A DNA stretch of 64,000 bases, taken from Tausonia pullulans. Taxonomy: Eukaryota; Basidiomycota; Tremellomycetes; Cystofilobasidiales; Mrakiaceae. The notes under the pieces are model-generated. The model did not search any database. It had not been told where the DNA came from and saw only the letters and a program-made list of their open reading frames with translations. Made by a program: the position numbers and the translations under genes. Shown in pieces: positions 1 to 13,050 of the stretch (positions are counted from its first letter, which is position 1; every line of letters begins with the position of its first letter). The stretch is taken from contig OX637625.1 of assembly GCA_951802195.1 (NCBI GenBank), positions 620,001 to 684,000 on the forward strand, given 5' to 3'.

Positions 1-3000
1 TAGCGAAGTCGATGAGGGCGCCCGTCTCGAAAAGGTAGGAGAGATCAGCGAGGCTTGCCTCCTAAAGCAGGCCATCAGCGACTGCTGTGAGACTCAGGAA
101 AAGAGGAGAGGAGAGAAACAGACAAGAAGCTCGGAGAGGTAGCAGAATTTGAGCCAGTTCGGGACATGAGCCACAACGAGCGAGGGCTAGGCAAGCACCG
201 GTTTGACGTCAAAAAAAAACTGTCAACGCAGCAGAAGGATAGGCTGACTCACCTCCCCAGGCTCAAGGACGAAAAACGACTCCAGCGGCTGCAGCGTCTC
301 CCGGCACAGAGAGGCGATCCGCTCTGACTCGCGGGCCGTGATGTCCTGGAGTGCCAGGACGTCACTAAGAATACGTTGGAGGACGGCCGCGAGGAGCAGG
401 CCGAGCGCTTTAAGGTGGCGGCCGAGCGGGAGGACGGGCTGCGAGAGACTTAGCATTATCAGATAGTGCAAACAGAGGCATAAGGGGGAGAGCGGTACGC
501 ACCTCCCATGCCTTGGCCAGGAGACCAAGCTTGAAGGCAACGCGCTGGCAGGCGAGCTCGGCGTCCTTGATTTTCTTCTCGTTTGCCATGTCCACGAACG
601 AGTGACTGCCCTCATTGAGGAGGTCGAGGAGGCTTCGTATTTGGATGCCCTACGTATTGAGGGACGCGCGGCGAAGGCGGCGAAGGAAATGATCAGCACA
701 TGGCAGGGACGTCTGAAATAAATCAACGACGCACCACTTCCCCCTCAAAGACTCGATCCGAGAGTGCGTCGAGCCTCTCGCGTTCGACCGTAGCGTCCCC
801 TTCATCGCCTTTCAGGACCATTCTTGCTTGCGAGGCAAGCCACTCGTACTCGTTCGCCAACATCATCGCCCGCGCAGGGCTCTCGCCCAGGGCAGTCGCA
901 TGTACTACGGGCGTGAGCGCGCGTGCGAGGGCAAGCACGTCCGGACCGGCCTTGGCGAGATGAGCCGAAGCGGATGAGGCTGCGGCTTGGGTGTCGTTTC
1001 TGGTGAAGAGGATGAGGCAAAACAAAGTCAGCGGTCTGCAAAAAGGTGACTCAGCGCACAGTAACAGAAACACGCACCTCATGTTGGAACCAACTCGCCC
1101 AAGCTCCTCTGCCTCGTGTTTAACGACCGCAAGCGCCTCGATGACTCTCTTGGCACGCATCGTCACGAGGAGCCGCTCCCGGATGATCTGCGGTCCCTTT
1201 GGAAGAATCTCCTTCACCTCAGGCACCGGATCCGCCTCCACCGGTTCTACCGTAGTGTCCGCCTCCGGTTTGTTCATAACGTCAATCGACTTCCTCCGTC
1301 CCAGCCGCATTCCTCCACTCTTCGGCGCTCGCAAACCAGGGCTCTCAACGACAAACGTCTGCGCCGGCACCGCTTCATCCGTCTGCAAGCTGCCCATGCT
1401 CGGACTCCTCTCCGAGCCATTCCGTCTCTGGGAGGCACGGCCAAGCTTGCGGGCCTCGCGCGTGGGAGCTGTCGGCTTGAGGATGACAGGTGGCTTGGTG
1501 TCGTCATCATCGTCGTCACCGAAGCCCCAGCCGTCGTCGTCATCGTCTGCCGCCGGTAGTGGGGGAGGAGGCGAAGGAGGAGCAGGAGCCGGGGTGACGT
1601 TGTCATCATCAAAGCCCCAGCCATCCTCCTCCGCCTCCTCTTCCTCAGCCGCTGCTTGAGGCGGCCGAGGCGGAGATGGCGTCGGATCAATCGGGACAGG
1701 AGGCAGAGGCAGCGGCGTCGCAACCTCCTCTTCCTCAGCTCCGAGGCCCCAGGCGTCCTCCCCTGCGTCGTCCTCCGCCTTGATAACAACCGAAGGGACC
1801 TCTTGCCTTCCAGAAGCGAAGCCGGGCTGATCCCCTCCAGTCTCCATGTCCTGCTCCTGCTGCTTCGACGGTTGCTCCTCCCCAACGACCCTTTCCCTAT
1901 CCCAAGTGAATGTCTCCCACCCCCTCTCCGCAAAAATCTCATGCCTCACATTTCCCAGCACATCTCCACGCCGCCACTTCGCCCAAGCGGCCCAAAGCCC
2001 GTCTGCGAACGCGGCGAGCCGCGGATCGAGGGCCGTCCACTCATGCGCGGAGAGCACGAAGGAAGGGAGATCGGAGGGTCGGAGGTGAGGGAGAGAAGGT
2101 TGAAGGTGGGTGGCGGTGATAAGTGGGAGGAGGAGGGGGGTGAGGGAGGATGTAAGGGAGGGGAGGGGGAGGTGGGCGTCTAGGAAGGCGAGGGCGGATT
2201 GGACAGAGGTGAGAGCAGTTGGTGGTGGTAATAGTGGTGCAGTAAGTCTGAGGGTGGGAGTTGAAGATTCCATTTGGGTGGTGATCGTGAGAGCTGGCAT
2301 GGAGCCAGGGGAAGGGAAGGCTGAAACAGCCAAGAGAGGGGTGAAGAGCCGAGCGACGAGTCGCTGGATAAGTGTGCGAGAGTGAGGTTCAAATGCCCCA
2401 AGAATCTCGAGCGAGGCTCTCAGCTCCTCGAGGGATACTTGCGAAAGAACAGGGAGAGGGTTAGCTAGGGACGCGTCGAGGAGCGCGTCCATCACTTTTT
2501 GCATCAGGACTCACTTCCTTGAGGCACTCGGACCGAGACGCTGCCCTCTCTCGACCTGTCATCCCACTCGACTCTGACGGCCTTCTCCCATAAACCACCG
2601 AGCTCTTCGCTCATCCGGTCCTTCTCAACTCGGAGCTGACCTTCTAGCTCCCCCCTCAAACCAGACAGGCCCTTCTCGCCCGAGGCCGCATCGACGCCCC
2701 AGCGCCATTCTTCCCGATTTAACAGCGTCTGGCAGGCCTCCCAGCGTGGGATGGCATCCTTCAGAGAGGGTGCGGCCCGAAGCGCAGCGTAGGCCGTGCG
2801 AGCGTCAGAGAGGAGCGTAAGGAGGGCCGCACGCGCGGTGAGGACAGCGTGGGAGTCCTGCAGGGCGTGGTGCTTCTTGAGAGAGGCAAGGAGAGGAGGC
2901 AAGAGAGATGCGGTCTAGTGGAACAACGCCGCGTTTCAGAGACGAGGAAGCAGCTACAGTATTCTGATAAGGAGGGGAAGACACACCGCATCGCCGTCTA

Positions 3001-3423
3001 CCTTGCGATCGAGCTGGGCGAGATCCCGGTGGAGTGTTGCGGTCTGCTCCGTTGCTTCAATGGTCCCGTTGAGGAGGGTCTCAACGGCCGAGTACTCGCT
3101 AACAATCAGCTTGAGGATCTTGCGCTAGAAAGCCGAAAGATAAAGAAGGACAACGTGTCAGTCCGTCGGCCTCGAGGACGCGCCAGGCAGAGGGGGACAG
3201 TCGACGTAAGCTCTCAACTGACCTTGGTCTGCTCGACTTCCTTCCCAACACGCTCTCGGTGTTTCCGAATGCTCCCTCCGGTCAGTGACTGCCAGGGCTC
3301 ATCGAGCACGGGTGCGAGCAAGGTGGAAATGGGGTCCTTCGACGACGACGACGTAGCTGAACCAGACGACGACGTGGGCTCCGCTGTCGACGGTCGCAGA
3401 TGGGCGGGAAGCTCGAAGGCCAT
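1..3423 (-). CDS. ZW10: ZW10/Dsl1-family tethering and kinetochore protein (C-terminus off window)
   Basis: Homologue of ZW10, the subunit of the Dsl1/NRZ complex that tethers Golgi-to-ER vesicles and, in animals, of the RZZ kinetochore complex. I start at the ATG at 3423; exon 1 ends at 3223 and exon 2 begins at 3124 in frame. The N-terminus is a helical region. The middle is acidic and low in complexity, with repeated DGWGF/DAWG-type motifs as in fungal ZW10 proteins. The C-terminal part (about 600-240) carries the stretch around LPLGRHLKALGLLLAAVLQR followed by DVLALQDITARESERIASLC, which lines up with the DVLPVNIYCKAMGTLL...ITALEDIS segment of human ZW10. The reading runs off the left edge within the last ZW10 block, so the stop lies outside. 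Exon limits between 3000 and 1 were only partly worked out. It is divergent from NBP35 over about 200 bp. Confidence 0.82.
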
Positions 3424-3622
3424 TCCGAAAGGCCGACGAGTCGAGGAAGTAAGGTGATGGTGGTGTGGTGAATGTCAGAGGTCTCCAAGAGAAGCCCGCG
3501 AGGTCGGCCGACGAGTCGGTATAGTCGAGGCGAGGCGGCCCAGGCGAAACGACGACACAGGGAAGGCGGCAACCGCCGTCTTGTCCCTCCAAACTACCAC
3601 CTTACTCTCAACTCGCCCAGTC

Positions 3623-4959
3623 ATGGTTGCCGCACTCCAAGCGGACGTCCCCGTAGACGCCCCTGAACACTGCCCCGTAGGTTTCCTCTCCTCTCGTCGC
3701 TGACGTACTGCCTGCGTTGCACCGACCCCTCTCCACTGACATACAACCACCCAAACATTCTCCTTCGCCACTGTCGTTGCCTAACTCATCAGGGAACCGA
3801 GTCGAATCAGGCCGGCAAATCCTCTGCCTGCGAGGGTTGTCCAAACCAGGCCGTCTGCGCGTCCGACCTGCCCAAGCTACCGGACCCCGACCTCCCTCTC
3901 ATTGCTGAGCGTATGAAGTCGGTCAAGAAGAAGATCCTCGTCCTCAGTGGCAAAGGCGGTGTCGGAAAGAGCACTTTTTCTTCAGGTCTCGGATGGGCCC
4001 TCAGTGCCGACGAGAACGTCCAGGTGCGTCACCCGTCGTTGAGTATGGCCTGGGTGGGACGGGTTGAGCACGCGACGACCGCTGCTGACACACCGCCGCC
4101 TGTTCTTGTCTCGACGGCTCTTCTTCTTCCTCCACTCGGCCTCTATCAAACAGACCGGCCTCATGGACATCGACATCTGTGGCCCATCCCTTCCGCACCT
4201 CCTCGGCCTTCAGAATGAGACGCTCCACACGTCCGCCTCCGGCTGGTCTCCGATCTACGTCTCATCCAACCTCGCCTGCATTTCTATCGGCTTCCTCCTT
4301 CCTTCCACATCGGCGCCCGTCATCTGGCGTGGACCCAAGAAGAACCAGCTTATCAAACAGTTCCTCAAGGACGTCGACTGGGGAGACTCGCTCGACTACC
4401 TCGTTGTCGACACCCCGCCTGGAACGTCGGACGAGCACCTCAGTGTTGTCAAATATCTTCAGGCTGGTGGGGTTGACGGAGCGGTTCTCGTAACGACGCC
4501 ACAGGAGGTATCTCTCCAGGACGTCCGGAAGGAACTCGATTTTTGCCGCAAGGTCGGTGTCCCCGTCCTGGGTGTCGTCGAGAACATGTCGGGCTTCGTT
4601 TGCCCGAGTTGCAACGGAAAGTCGGACGTCTTCTTTCCCTCGACAGGAGGAGCCGAGGCGCTCGCGGCCGAGGGTGAGTGCGTCTTCCTATGAACAGCGC
4701 GATTGTCGCTGACATCAATCTTCTCCAGCTGGCATCCCGTTCCTCGGTTCCATTCCGCTCGACCCGCGAATCGGCAAGTCGTGCGATCAGGGTGTATCCT
4801 TCCTCGAGGAGTACCCGGATAGTCCCTCGACTGCGAAATACCTCGCCATCGTCGAGAGTGAGTCGTCTGATCTTATTCCTCCGAGCGTGCTCCTCCCCCC
4901 TGACTGACTGTTTTCTGTTCATCCGCTCAGAGATTCGTACTGCTCTCGGTCCCCTCTAG
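3623..4959 (+). CDS. NBP35: Cytosolic Fe-S cluster assembly scaffold ATPase Nbp35 (NUBP1)
   Basis: P-loop scaffold ATPase of the cytosolic iron-sulfur assembly pathway, which acts with Cfd1. Five exons splice in frame: 3623-3676, 3793-4023, 4154-4673, 4729-4857 and 4931-4959. The N-terminal cluster-binding cysteines are present (a Cys in EHCP, then [10 protein letters not shown]), and this N-terminal motif separates Nbp35 from Cfd1. The deviant Walker [10 protein letters not shown] follows, then MDIDICGPS, the [10 protein letters not shown] switch and the bridging CPSC pair near residue 230 ([12 protein letters not shown]). The C-terminus IRTALGPL* is complete and the length is close to the family norm. 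The start is fixed by the short first exon, which joins to give EHCP-GTESNQ. It shares a 200-bp divergent promoter with ZW10. Confidence 0.96.
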
Positions 4960-5750
4960 GGGCTTCGTCTATCGTCCGCAATTTGCATAGCTTCGTTCGT
5001 CCTGTTGTATTGCTCTCAACCTCTTTATTCCATGGTTGCGTGCCGTCTTGCGCACAAACCGCCTCACCCTGCGGGTTGTCCATGTTCAATTGGGAACCCC
5101 AAGTAGCGCACTAGAGAGACACGAGCTAAGAGTGAATTACGAGACTCGAAGATGAAAGCGCAAACAAGTTTGCGAGTAATGATGAGCTGTACGTTCTCAC
5201 GTGAGAACATAAGCGAGTTCACTACTTGCTGCCTGCCGACCGGCAGCTACCAAGTGGCGGTCCAAGGACGCAGATAGCTTTCTTCGTCCAACGACCTCGA
5301 ACACGGCATCTTGATCCAGCAAAGATCATCTCGTGGGTCCAGTTAGTCGCTCGATAGCGGCCATCGATCAAACCGTGTGGGAGCCGCCAAAATGTCCACA
5401 CCGTGATCTTATTAGCCCTAAAGCTGCGAGCCTGGCCGCTACACTCCGTACACTCCTACGAGGAATGACTGACAATCAAGAATGGCTTACACAAAGTGGA
5501 CAAGCAATGAACACGAACCCGGCAGTTCGGCATCCGATCAGTCGCGCGCGAGATGGATTCGGCAAGTGGGCCGCATTTAGATGCAGCCTAATTTTCCGGC
5601 TTAATTGACCTTGAAGCAGCAGTGTGAGAATCAAGAAACGATAATGAAAGAGTACAACATGACCAAAAAGTTGCCTAGAAAACCCAACAAATAAGAGAAC
5701 AGGGAAAGATGCGAAAGTATACGAGAGGGGGTGGCAAACTACTCAAAGGA
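4960..5750. other. Intergenic, convergent 3' flanks
   Basis: Between the stop of NBP35 and the stop of the Gln/Ser-rich gene. Composition is less GC-rich than the genes. One 91-codon frame at 5333-5608 has no recognisable motif and no gene-like splice context, and I do not regard it as coding. No RNA gene was seen. Confidence 0.6.
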
Positions 5751-6944
5751 CTAAGACGACTCAGTCTTGACGACCTGCATCTCCTCCTCCTCCGGGGTTC
5801 CGCCACGGATGAAGCTCTCAGTGGCCTGCTGTTTCGACGAGACAACCCCGCTCGAAAGGCCAAGGAGAGCGTCGATGGAGGTCCGCTCCCGACCGGTAGG
5901 AGGGACGGCGCGCGTTGTCGTCGGGGGAGTGAGAAGTCCGCTGACCGACATGGGACCTGAAGAGGACGACGACGAGACAGTCGAGACGGGGCCGGACACC
6001 AAGCAGGGCGAAGGAGAGGAAGACGGTGCGAGCTGGACGCTGGCCGAGGGGGAGGGTGGCGAAGCGAGCTGGGGCTGCATCGACTGCTGCTGCGACTGCC
6101 GCTGACGGCGAGCGAGCAGCTGGTCCCGAACGCGCGAGAGCTTCTCCGAGCGGGCCGAGGGCGGCGATGAAGGCCGGATGTACGGGTGCAACTGCGACCG
6201 GGGCGAGAGGAGCGCCGAACACGATGAGGAGGCGGGAGAAGCCGACCGGGAGGAGGCCGAGTCGTCGATGGATCCGCGGTTGGAGGACGCGCGGCGAGAA
6301 GATGTCGGCGAGGGGAGCGAGTGGGGATGCTGTTGCTGGTGCTGCATGCGCTGGTGCTGCATCATCTGCTGCTGCTGCTGGGCGGCGTAAACGGCGGCGG
6401 CGTGTTGCTGGTGCTGGTGCTGGAGGAAGAGCGCGCGCTGCTGCTGCTGTTGCTGGGCAAGCGCGAAGACCTGGAGCTGACAGGCGATCTGGGCAGCCAT
6501 GCGCTGTTGGGGAGGGAGGAAGAGAAGCGCGTCAGCGAGAGTTGGTGGTTGAGACGAATATAGACGAGCAGGCGCAAGCGCAGCGGTTCCAGGCACAGGG
6601 CAGAGGAAGGGCAAACGGAGGCCGCGGGCGTCGTCGTCACCCGCTTCGCCCGTTGCGTCTTTCTCTCCCGCTGGTTCGCTCGCTCAAAGGGAACAGGGAC
6701 GTACCTCCTCCTCAGCACGCTTCGCCTTGAGGATGAGCAGGAGCAGCTCGCGGTCGCCGTCGCCATTGCCGTTGGCTTGGAACGCCGACAGGATCTCATG
6801 GAGCGACGGTGGGAGCTTGGGGGCGGCGGCGGTGCCGGCCACAGAAGAGGACGACGAAGAGCTCGACGTGGGAGCGGCCGGTGCGGTGGCAGAAGAGGAG
6901 GAGGGACCGGCCTCGGAGGGCGCAGACTGGACGCAGGCGGACAT
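5751..6944 (-). CDS. Gln/Ser-rich protein of unknown function
   Basis: Not recognised by name. Two exons, 6944-6705 and 6503-5751, join in frame at GAG|CGC to give about 330 residues. After a Ser/Ala-rich start comes a short ordered block: PSLHEILSAF, an Asn/Gly/Asp spacer, then DRELLLLILKAKRAEEE-RMAAQ. I have the impression that this helical segment recurs in basidiomycete hypothetical proteins. It is followed by a glutamine and histidine-rich tract, then long Ser/Pro-rich disordered sequence ending in TPEEEEMQVVKTESS*. The composition would fit a transcriptional co-regulator, but that is inference. I chose the ATG at 6944 (MSACVQ) over the in-frame ATG at 7169 because the 75 added residues look like 5' leader or intron sequence (a GTGAGC lies in the way). 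Confidence 0.65.
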
Positions 6945-9900
6945 ATTGGGCGAGGATGAGAGCGGCGAGTCGAGTGTACGAGGAGAGAGGCGAGGGGGCA
7001 TTCGATGTGGTTTGAAGCTCACCCAGAAGGGGATCGCCCTCCTCTCCTGCTGGGAATGCAGAGGCAAGGGAACAAGAGCCGTCCCAAGAACAGGCCAAGG
7101 GCTTGGCGTTGAGGCTAGGGGAGGTGCGCCAGAATAGGCCGTTGTCGCCCTCTCCCACGCGCTCGCCATTTCGTGCCTGAGCCTTGATGGTGGATCAAGC
7201 GTACGCAGATGGGCAAGTTTTCTTTGAAATTTAAGCCATCATGTATCACTAGAAGTATGCTCTGCTATACGGTTCATGGCTGGCGACCAGCGACGTGGTT
7301 GAAGAGACCGTACTCTTTCTGATCGATCGCTATTTTTCTCTCGCGCATCGTTCGCTGGCAAGGGGACCCACCTGTCTATCTTCGGTTCGCCCACGAAATA
7401 ACCTCTTCACGACGCCCTGTCGCCCAGGCCATCTTGGCTGAGCGGTTTGCGCGAACCCGTCATCCGTCCTCTGGTTTCTCTGCTCATGTTTTCGATTTCC
7501 TTCCCTGCCTTTTTCCTTTGTTGTTGGCCACGGTGATCTCTTGCGCGCTCGCTCGCGTGTTCGCCTCGTACCTCGTAAAAGAGCTTTTTTCAGCATAACG
7601 AGGGACATACGCGAGCGAGCAGGAAAATTCGTTAGAAGGCTGTACCCGCTCTAAATAGGCACTCCGCCAATCAGGGCCTCGATCTGGCTCACGCGTCAGC
7701 GTACCGTCCCCTTGGGGCCAAGGACACCACAACTGCGAGCGAGGGTCTTGAAAGCACGAGAAAGTGCTGAAATCCTTCAAAGCTGCGGTAAGTTCAGAAG
7801 AAAGAGGTTGCCAATGAGGGAGACGGATCTCTTGCGTGCGCGCTCCTGATGAAGCCGGCCCCCCCCTCAATCAGTCCATCTCTCTGACTAACTTGAGCGA
7901 AAAGTAGAACGCTTGGACCTTGCTGCCATCTATCTTCGGGTTGTTAGTCTTGGCCTTTCAGCGGAGCAATACTTGAGAACAATATTTTTTTAGGTTAAAT
8001 TCTAGTGAGTCAACCTGACGATGTCATCTTGCCCGCGAGGGGCTGGCCCCTGACACCAAAAATCAGACTATCTTCGTCTTGATGCCGTCGTTGCCATTGC
8101 CGGAGATGGATCATCGCTGAATTTCCTCCACGTAAGCCGATGCATCCGAGATGACAAATGCTGGCTCGAGAGACAGGTTTGTCCGACCTCAAGGGCGCAC
8201 GCAGCTCAGCTCCTTTTGACCTTGGTACGAACGACTTCTTCCGTGCTTTATCAAGACAGCGCAATTGGAGGCTCATTTCTGCAAAGTAAACCGGACAGAA
8301 GTCTTATTTTCGGTGATCCGGCACGATGGGGAAGAGTAAGGACGCGTGTCTCTGCCATCGTTTTACCGCCAAGACCGACTCACTTGCCTGGCCCCTTCTC
8401 TGTCCGCCGCTCGCTCACCGACGATAGGTCATTTATTTGTTTTTGGCAAATTCAATGCAGGTGGCCTCGTCGTCGGTCGATGAAGAACAACCTGATCATC
8501 TCTTCTTTGAAGAGCGAGCTCGTAGGACGACGTATTAAGCTGCCTTACCTTTCGAATGCGACGCTTCGACTTGCTCCTTTCAGCCTCTCCGCGACCTGAT
8601 TGAACGCATTTCATCCACCCCGCCACTCCATGGTGAGGGCCGCACGCTCATGAAGGAAATATTCCAGAGAGCCCGCGTCCTCGTACTCGTGTATGTGGCC
8701 CTTGGTGTCCCGTCTGAAGCAGTCCACCGCGGCCCGGACACGTCTTGGCAAGGCGTTCCGGCCCCTTTTCCCTCATCTCGACGTTAAGTGACGGCACGGC
8801 CTCAAGAAGAGCAGGCTGTCGAGCATTCTTGTACAGGTCCTTGGCGTCGGCTCTACGGCGGGAATACGCGTGAACAATGAATCAACAGAGTGAGCTCCCT
8901 AGATTTGTGATGATGCGGCGTGGTCTGGCCAGGTGTCCATGGGGTGCCCAGGACGTGTTGTGGGCAGCACCGTACAGGCCAGAACGGCGGCATCCGGCGC
9001 TGTGAATCCAAACTAACAGTCCATCGATGTGGAATTGCTGACCTATTGCTGGTGTACCTCGTCGCAATTCTGACGCCCCGCCGCTCCGATGCGACTGTGA
9101 TGCAGGTTGATAACTTCTCTCTGAGTCAGCCGCTCAAAAACCTTGATCTAACATGTCAGTGCATAGTGATATATGTATCATTTCTACAATCGCTTCCATC
9201 AGAAACTGACGACTTGTCGTTCAACCCTCTATTCGTCTCGTTATCTGGTCGAGCGATTGGTTAACCTCCTCTACGATAATCTCTCCCCATCCGCCTCTGT
9301 CCTCATCACCCAGCTCATCCAATAAGATCTCACGCCTTTCCTGGTCCCCGCTCTTGCCGAGATCCCGGATATCCCTTTGGAGGTACACAACCAATCGTCT
9401 CGTACATCATTGGCGAGTGGACGATCATGCGCCTGTGGGATCGGAGGATGCTGTGTGTGCTTCAGCGGCGAGGAAACACTTGAAGAAGCCGCTTTGGACG
9501 CCCTTCGAGATGGGCTTGATGGCTCGAGTGGCACATACGTAGGTTGGGCCACAAGCCTGAGGTTAACATTATCTTAGTTTATTCGTGATCGTGACCGAAT
9601 AGTCAAGTTGGCTTGCCTATTCTTGCCTATTCCCTAAGAATGCGCGAAGGGTTCCGCTCGATATGGGAACAGAATACGACGGCGAGAGGTGAACGGCCTG
9701 CTGCATTGTGTGGGGCAACACGCAGGCTCAATTGCAGGTGCAAGATGCAAATCCACATCGACCTCACGTCTCCTTGCCGTCAGCAAATCAAGATTTACTC
9801 CAAGTCTAAGCGCGACTCACCCGCGGACCGGCGCGCAACCCATGTGTGCGTCTGCAATGCGTCACTTGCTTTTCTTGCTTCGGGCCCTATGCTCAGATGT

Positions 9901-10870
9901 GGAGTCCTCTTGCTTCCCGACCTTATAAGCATCACCGCTGCTAGGCATCAATCTGTTCATACGCGGTCACCCTCCAAGTTTCTCGCTTTATTGCAAGACC
10001 TGGATCGTTCCAAAACCAGAGTCTCTCGGGCGATCATACTCGAGGTTGAGATGATATGTCCAAAACTTCCTACCTTTAGTGATTTCGGCGATCAGCGTAT
10101 ATGTTTTCGCCAGATGCCTTACATCGAACGCAAATGGTGCATTGAAGAGTTTTGAAAGATCTCCAAGTGCGGTGGGAATTGTCGTCGCTGGTTTGGGCGC
10201 AAGAAACGAGGGTGCGTACACAGATCGTCAAGTTAGGTTCTATCTTCCTTCCACTTACTGACTTGCTGTCGCCTTAACTCACCCTTTCAGCCGGAAAGAT
10301 TCGCAGTCTTCCTCTCGAGAGGCTGACCTGGAGGATCCATATCACCCACTTGTCTTTTTTGACGCCTGGGTCGTGGATGGCCAAAACCTCCTCCTCAACG
10401 AGCGATATGCGGAGCGACGCAGGACTCTCGGGTCTTCTTGTCCACGTCCTGCCCGGATGGACAATCCTGACTGAGCGCACCGCTATCCACATCTATCGAG
10501 AGCTGGTTTGGGTGGAGAAGGTGCACACCCTATAGAAGCAAATTTCTCTGGACCTGTTCCTAACTGACCTCAGAATTTTGTGCAGGTGCTCGAGGGTACG
10601 TTCAATCGATGCCTGATGGCTCGCACGGTGCAGAGGTGTACATGTCCGCAGACAGACCTAAGAGAAGCATCCCACCTCCTTCCCATTGCCCCTCTATGCT
10701 CGTTTCGGCAACTCAATACATGGGTTTGTCTATCCCCAACATCCACAGAACACTGCCTACGCGAAGTCAACGTTCATGTTCACGCCCTAAAGTCAGACTG
10801 TCCAGCCAGCCCATTGTCCGCATGGAGGGTCATTTGTCCATCCGATGCGAGCAGCCCACAGAACGACACA
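6945..10870. other. Gene-sparse stretch with ORF debris
   Basis: Nearly 4 kb without a gene I can recognise, bounded by the upstream flank of the Gln/Ser-rich gene and the 3' end of AP-3 mu. Some pieces look coding but do not extend: a minus-strand piece around 8608-8760 (VDCFRRDTKGHIHEYEDAG..., stop at 8608), two minus-strand frames at 9988-10221 and 10274-10492 that do not splice to each other in frame, and a frame at 9271-9552. AT content is higher than in the flanking genes. Decayed genes are the simplest reading; a fast-evolving or non-coding transcript cannot be excluded. Confidence 0.5.
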
Positions 10871-13050
10871 TCACCACCTCGCCTCAATCTTTCCCTCGAC
10901 CCTACCCCTCATACCCCGGAACACCTTCCCGCCCTCAGCACCTCCTCCCTTTCCTCCTCCGTGAGCCTGATTGGGCCCCCGACCATCATTGGCGCCGGAG
11001 ACCTTGAGCTGACCAACGCGGAGGCCCGAGAGCGAGTGTTGGTGGATTTTGTACGTCAGACAAACGGCTGGGGAGGGATTGGGCGGGGAGCTAAGGGATG
11101 AAAAGGGTGAGGTGTTAGGGTTGATGGCGGTAGAAGCAGAGAGAAAGGGAAACATAACGGACCTCGTCGTGAAGGAGCCGGTAAACGTCCGTGATGTCGA
11201 CCGGGGGGCGAGGGTCGGGAGGCGCCAAATGAGGGACTGAGGCAAGGCAAATGACGGGCCTCAAGCCGCATTAGTTGTATTCTTGCGACATGACGAGAAG
11301 AAAAGGGAGAAACCTCGACCCACCTCCGAGCTACCATCAAACTCCCAAGACCCAGCTCCACTTCCCTCGGCGTCCGTCGCTCCACCGCCAGGCGTCAGAG
11401 TCCCCGTGAGACGCTCCGCGACGACGTCGGCGCCGAGGTGCCATCGGACGACAGCATCCTCCACGGGACGGTAATGGTGCGTGGAGGCGACGGCGATGGA
11501 GAAGGTGCCTGACGAAGGCCGCGCGCTATCTGTCAGCCCGAGGACCTGGCACCCTGATGAGCAGCGAGGAAGGACGATGGCCCACCTCCGTTCTCAGCCT
11601 GTATGACCTTCACTTTAATCTTCACGCCCGCATCTTCACTACCACCATCTCCTCTAGACATCTGAGTACCACCAGCTCTCGTCGTTGGCGGGGAAGCAAT
11701 GATGTACTCCATGAGCCGGAAGCCACCATCGGGCGGGATGAACGAGAGCGCCCTGGAAGACTCGTATCGTGCGAGGCGGATGCACGGGTGGAAAGCGGGT
11801 GTAATGATAGGAGAGGGGTCTTGAAAGGTGAGGAGGAGGTCAGGGGTGCCTGCATCGTGGAGGAGAAAGCGTCAGAATGAAGGGGTTGATCGAGGATGGA
11901 ACGAGGAGCGGAGGGCCAACCTGAGAGCCGCGCATTGCATTCTATCCGACCATAGCGCGACGTCTTGATTGACTTGCCTTTCCTTTAAGTTATGGGACGC
12001 AAAAGGTCAGTCTGACTGCTCGACTCTTGCGGCATCGACTGTAGCTGGCTCACCGATCGAGCACGACATCGATGCCCTCGATGAAATCAAAGAAGACTTC
12101 CGAGCTCGAGTGCTTGACGCCCGCTCGCCGCCAGGGGATCGGACTCGAAAAGGGCTGGGTCGTACTCGGTGGGCCGAGACTATGAGATGGAAGGAAACAA
12201 GGCAGGCAGTCAGCTGCGGGCTTCAAGGCGGACTGCTTGGGCTCGCGCTCACCCGGTCATGCCCGTCGCAGAGAGGACCTTGGTGAGGAGTGTTGGAGGC
12301 AGGACAATGTCCCGAAGGATGTTGGGCTCGGTGGTGAGCGGAGTGCCCTCGTCGAGCATCTCCTCGAGGAGCTGGGGGCGGACGTCGATGGGTCAGAGAC
12401 GGAAGCGCGCGGACAATCCAATGAGACGAGAGAGGGAAGTAGAGAAAGACAGACCTGGTACACGGTGTCAAAGTGCTCCTTGATGGAGGATTCAGAGACC
12501 TGAAGGACAGGAGAGAGTTCAGTCTATCCCCCCACGTCATCGACCGACGCGTCTTGTTCCCTCCTTCCCTATGTCTCCGCCAGTCGCCAGGATGGCCCCC
12601 AAACAGTCGCAGCTTTGACGCACCTCGCCCAAGTAGAGCTCAAGAGCCCGCAGGAAGATCTCGAGGAAGCGGTAGGCGGCGAGACAGTTGCCTGCGAAAT
12701 GGGCGGTGGTCCCGATCAGCAACGACGCGTTGGCCCCCCTAGTTCGAGGCCACGTACCTTCGCTCTCGATGCCAACGAGGAACCAGAGGCCGCTATGCTC
12801 TAGCGAGCAGCAGACGCCCTCGTCCTCGCCGATGAACAAGAACGGCGGAAGCTCGCGGTCCTTGTCGGCGAGGGCGGTGAGAAACGCAGTGGTAAGGACA
12901 TGCTGGCGCGAGGGCGGGCGGAAGGGGGACGAAATGATGGGTTTCCTGGGGGTCCCGCAGAACACAGGTAAGTACTGCTGCTATTGCCAATGCCAGGCGA
13001 GGAAGGACGAACCGGGATGAGGAGAGGATCACAAGGCCGGCGAGAGACAT
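10871..13050 (-). CDS. APM3: AP-3 adaptor complex medium (mu) subunit
   Basis: Mu subunit of the AP-3 adaptor, which sorts cargo from the Golgi to the vacuole. Ten exons join in frame: 13050-13013, 12945-12758, 12691-12624, 12499-12455, 12371-12253, 12179-12054, 11982-11921, 11849-11586, 11508-11324 and 11236-10871, giving 486 residues. The N-terminal longin part ([12 protein letters not shown], then [10 protein letters not shown]) is followed by [22 protein letters not shown] and the linker [20 protein letters not shown]. The mu homology domain has the typical [40 protein letters not shown] and [13 protein letters not shown]. The C-terminus [10 protein letters not shown]...[11 protein letters not shown] ends in the conserved ARW*. 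The EVFFD and PWRR context points to AP-3 rather than AP-1 or AP-2. It is divergent from the complex I B8 subunit gene over about 340 bp. Confidence 0.93.

Noticed and set aside
991-1659. Long plus-strand frames opposite ZW10
   Set aside because: Mirror images of the acidic, low-complexity ZW10 middle; no motif of their own.
10580-11101. Plus-strand frame of 173 codons
   Set aside because: It overlaps the last exon of AP-3 mu on the other strand, whose sequence is clearly conserved.
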